Part shown: positions 5,719 to 6,026 of the stretch, piece by piece
Layout of the letters: each line of letters starts with the position of its first letter
How positions within the stretch are numbered: position 1 is the first letter of the stretch
Assembly (NCBI GenBank): GCA_034434335.1
Contig: DAOTZS010000023.1
Coordinates: 1-6,026, forward strand
Origin: DAOTZS01 sp034434335
GTDB taxonomy: Bacteria; Chloroflexota; Anaerolineae; CG2-30-64-16
Length of the DNA: 6,026 bases
Direction of reading: 5' to 3'
Program-made: the position numbers and the translations under genes
Notes under the pieces: generated by a model
What the model was told of the DNA's origin: nothing
Databases searched by the model: none
Seen by the model: the letters and a program-made list of their open reading frames with translations, nothing else

Positions 5719-6026
5719 TCATGGCCATCCTGCCTGGCCAGGCTGCGCCAGGGCTTCGGCCACCGGCCTGAAGCGCACCCGATGCAATGGGCACGGCCCC
5801 AGGCGCTCAAGCGCGGCGCGGTGCTCGGCCGTGCCATAACCCTTGTGGCGGGCAAACCCATAGCCGGCAAAGACACTATCCTGGGCTGCCATCCAGCGAT
5901 CCCGCGTCACCTTCGCCACGATCGATGCAGCAGCGATCGAAAAGGAGAGCGCATCCCCGTGCGGCAGGCTCTCCTGAGGCAAGGGCATCTCGGGCAAGGT
6001 AAGGTAATCCAGCAACAGGAAGTCTG
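5719..6026 (-). CDS. rnhB: Ribonuclease HII, C-terminal part (runs off the window)
   Basis: RNase HII cuts the RNA strand of RNA/DNA hybrids and removes single ribonucleotides misincorporated in DNA. Only about the last 101 residues are visible; the frame is open to the right edge, so the N-terminus with the first two catalytic carboxylates is outside. Visible marks are LLLDYLTLP, whose Asp (codon 6007-6009) fits the third catalytic carboxylate; [20 protein letters not shown], whose last Asp (codon 5899-5901) fits the fourth; then [14 protein letters not shown] and HRVRFRPV, all typical of the family's C-terminal half. It is the first visible gene of the rnhB-yraN-miaA cluster. An in-frame TTG at 6015 is not a start; the similarity continues upstream of it to the edge. 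Confidence 0.95.
   Translation of the reverse strand, partial: DFLLLDYLTLPEMPLPQESLPHGDALSFSIAAASIVAKVTRDRWMAAQDSVFAGYGFARHKGYGTAEHRAALERLGPCPLHRVRFRPVAEALAQPGQAGWP

Noticed and set aside
5702..5794. Longer yraN start giving 171 residues, or an ATGA overlap start at 5722
   Set aside because: The extra residues overlap rnhB and show no family similarity. The strong GGAGGT site lies 7 nt before ATG 5701, whereas the 5722 ATG (overlapping the rnhB TGA) lacks a good site.
4805..5839. 344-residue open frame on the plus strand across miaA, yraN and rnhB
   Set aside because: It covers three well-recognised genes on the other strand and has a His/Gln/Arg-rich composition typical of a shadow frame.
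1..6026. CRISPR array, tRNA or rRNA genes, defence or toxin-antitoxin genes
   Set aside because: I looked for regularly spaced repeats, cloverleaf-like sequences and small paired genes and saw none. Apart from the left 261 bases and short gaps, the window is filled by recognisable housekeeping genes.

Overview
This is a GC-rich bacterial window that is mostly housekeeping. It carries two cell-wall genes on the + strand facing a compact three-gene cluster on the - strand. The genes are complete except the last, which runs off the right edge. The gene set, the high GC, and a PbpC-like penicillin-binding protein with a long extracytoplasmic tail ending in a carboxypeptidase-regulatory-like beta-sandwich suggest a Chloroflexota bacterium (Anaerolineae/Caldilineae-like). 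That assignment is inferred from memory of protein style, not from a search.

Left edge (1-261) holds no convincing gene. Positions 19-210 are bounded by an 18-bp imperfect terminal inverted repeat (15 of 18 matching, with TA at each outer edge). The interior is rich in hairpins and contains a C5/G5-tract stem. It looks like a MITE or the remnant of a small insertion element sitting about 50 bp upstream of the first gene.

+ strand (262-4339): mltG encodes an endolytic peptidoglycan transglycosylase. It is followed after 91 bp by a 945-residue bifunctional class A penicillin-binding protein (GT51 glycosyltransferase, transpeptidase, C-terminal extension). One enzyme polymerises and cross-links glycan strands and the other cuts nascent strands, so the pair forms a plausible synthesis/termination unit at the outer face of the membrane. 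Both proteins have a lipobox-like motif at the end of the N-terminal hydrophobic segment, which is unusual for both families. The intergenic gap contains two mutually exclusive inverted repeats.

- strand (6026-4349, transcribed right to left): rnhB (RNase HII, C-terminal part only), yraN (UPF0102 nuclease-fold protein) and miaA (tRNA dimethylallyltransferase). They are separated by 17 and 3 nt and look like one operon with translational coupling. miaA converges on the penicillin-binding protein gene with only 9 nt between stop codons. A strong hairpin lies inside the last codons of miaA, where a terminator for the + strand transcript would be expected.

I found no convincing undescribed multi-gene system. 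The points most worth checking are the MITE-like element, the paired lipoboxes, and the alternative hairpins between mltG and the penicillin-binding protein gene.
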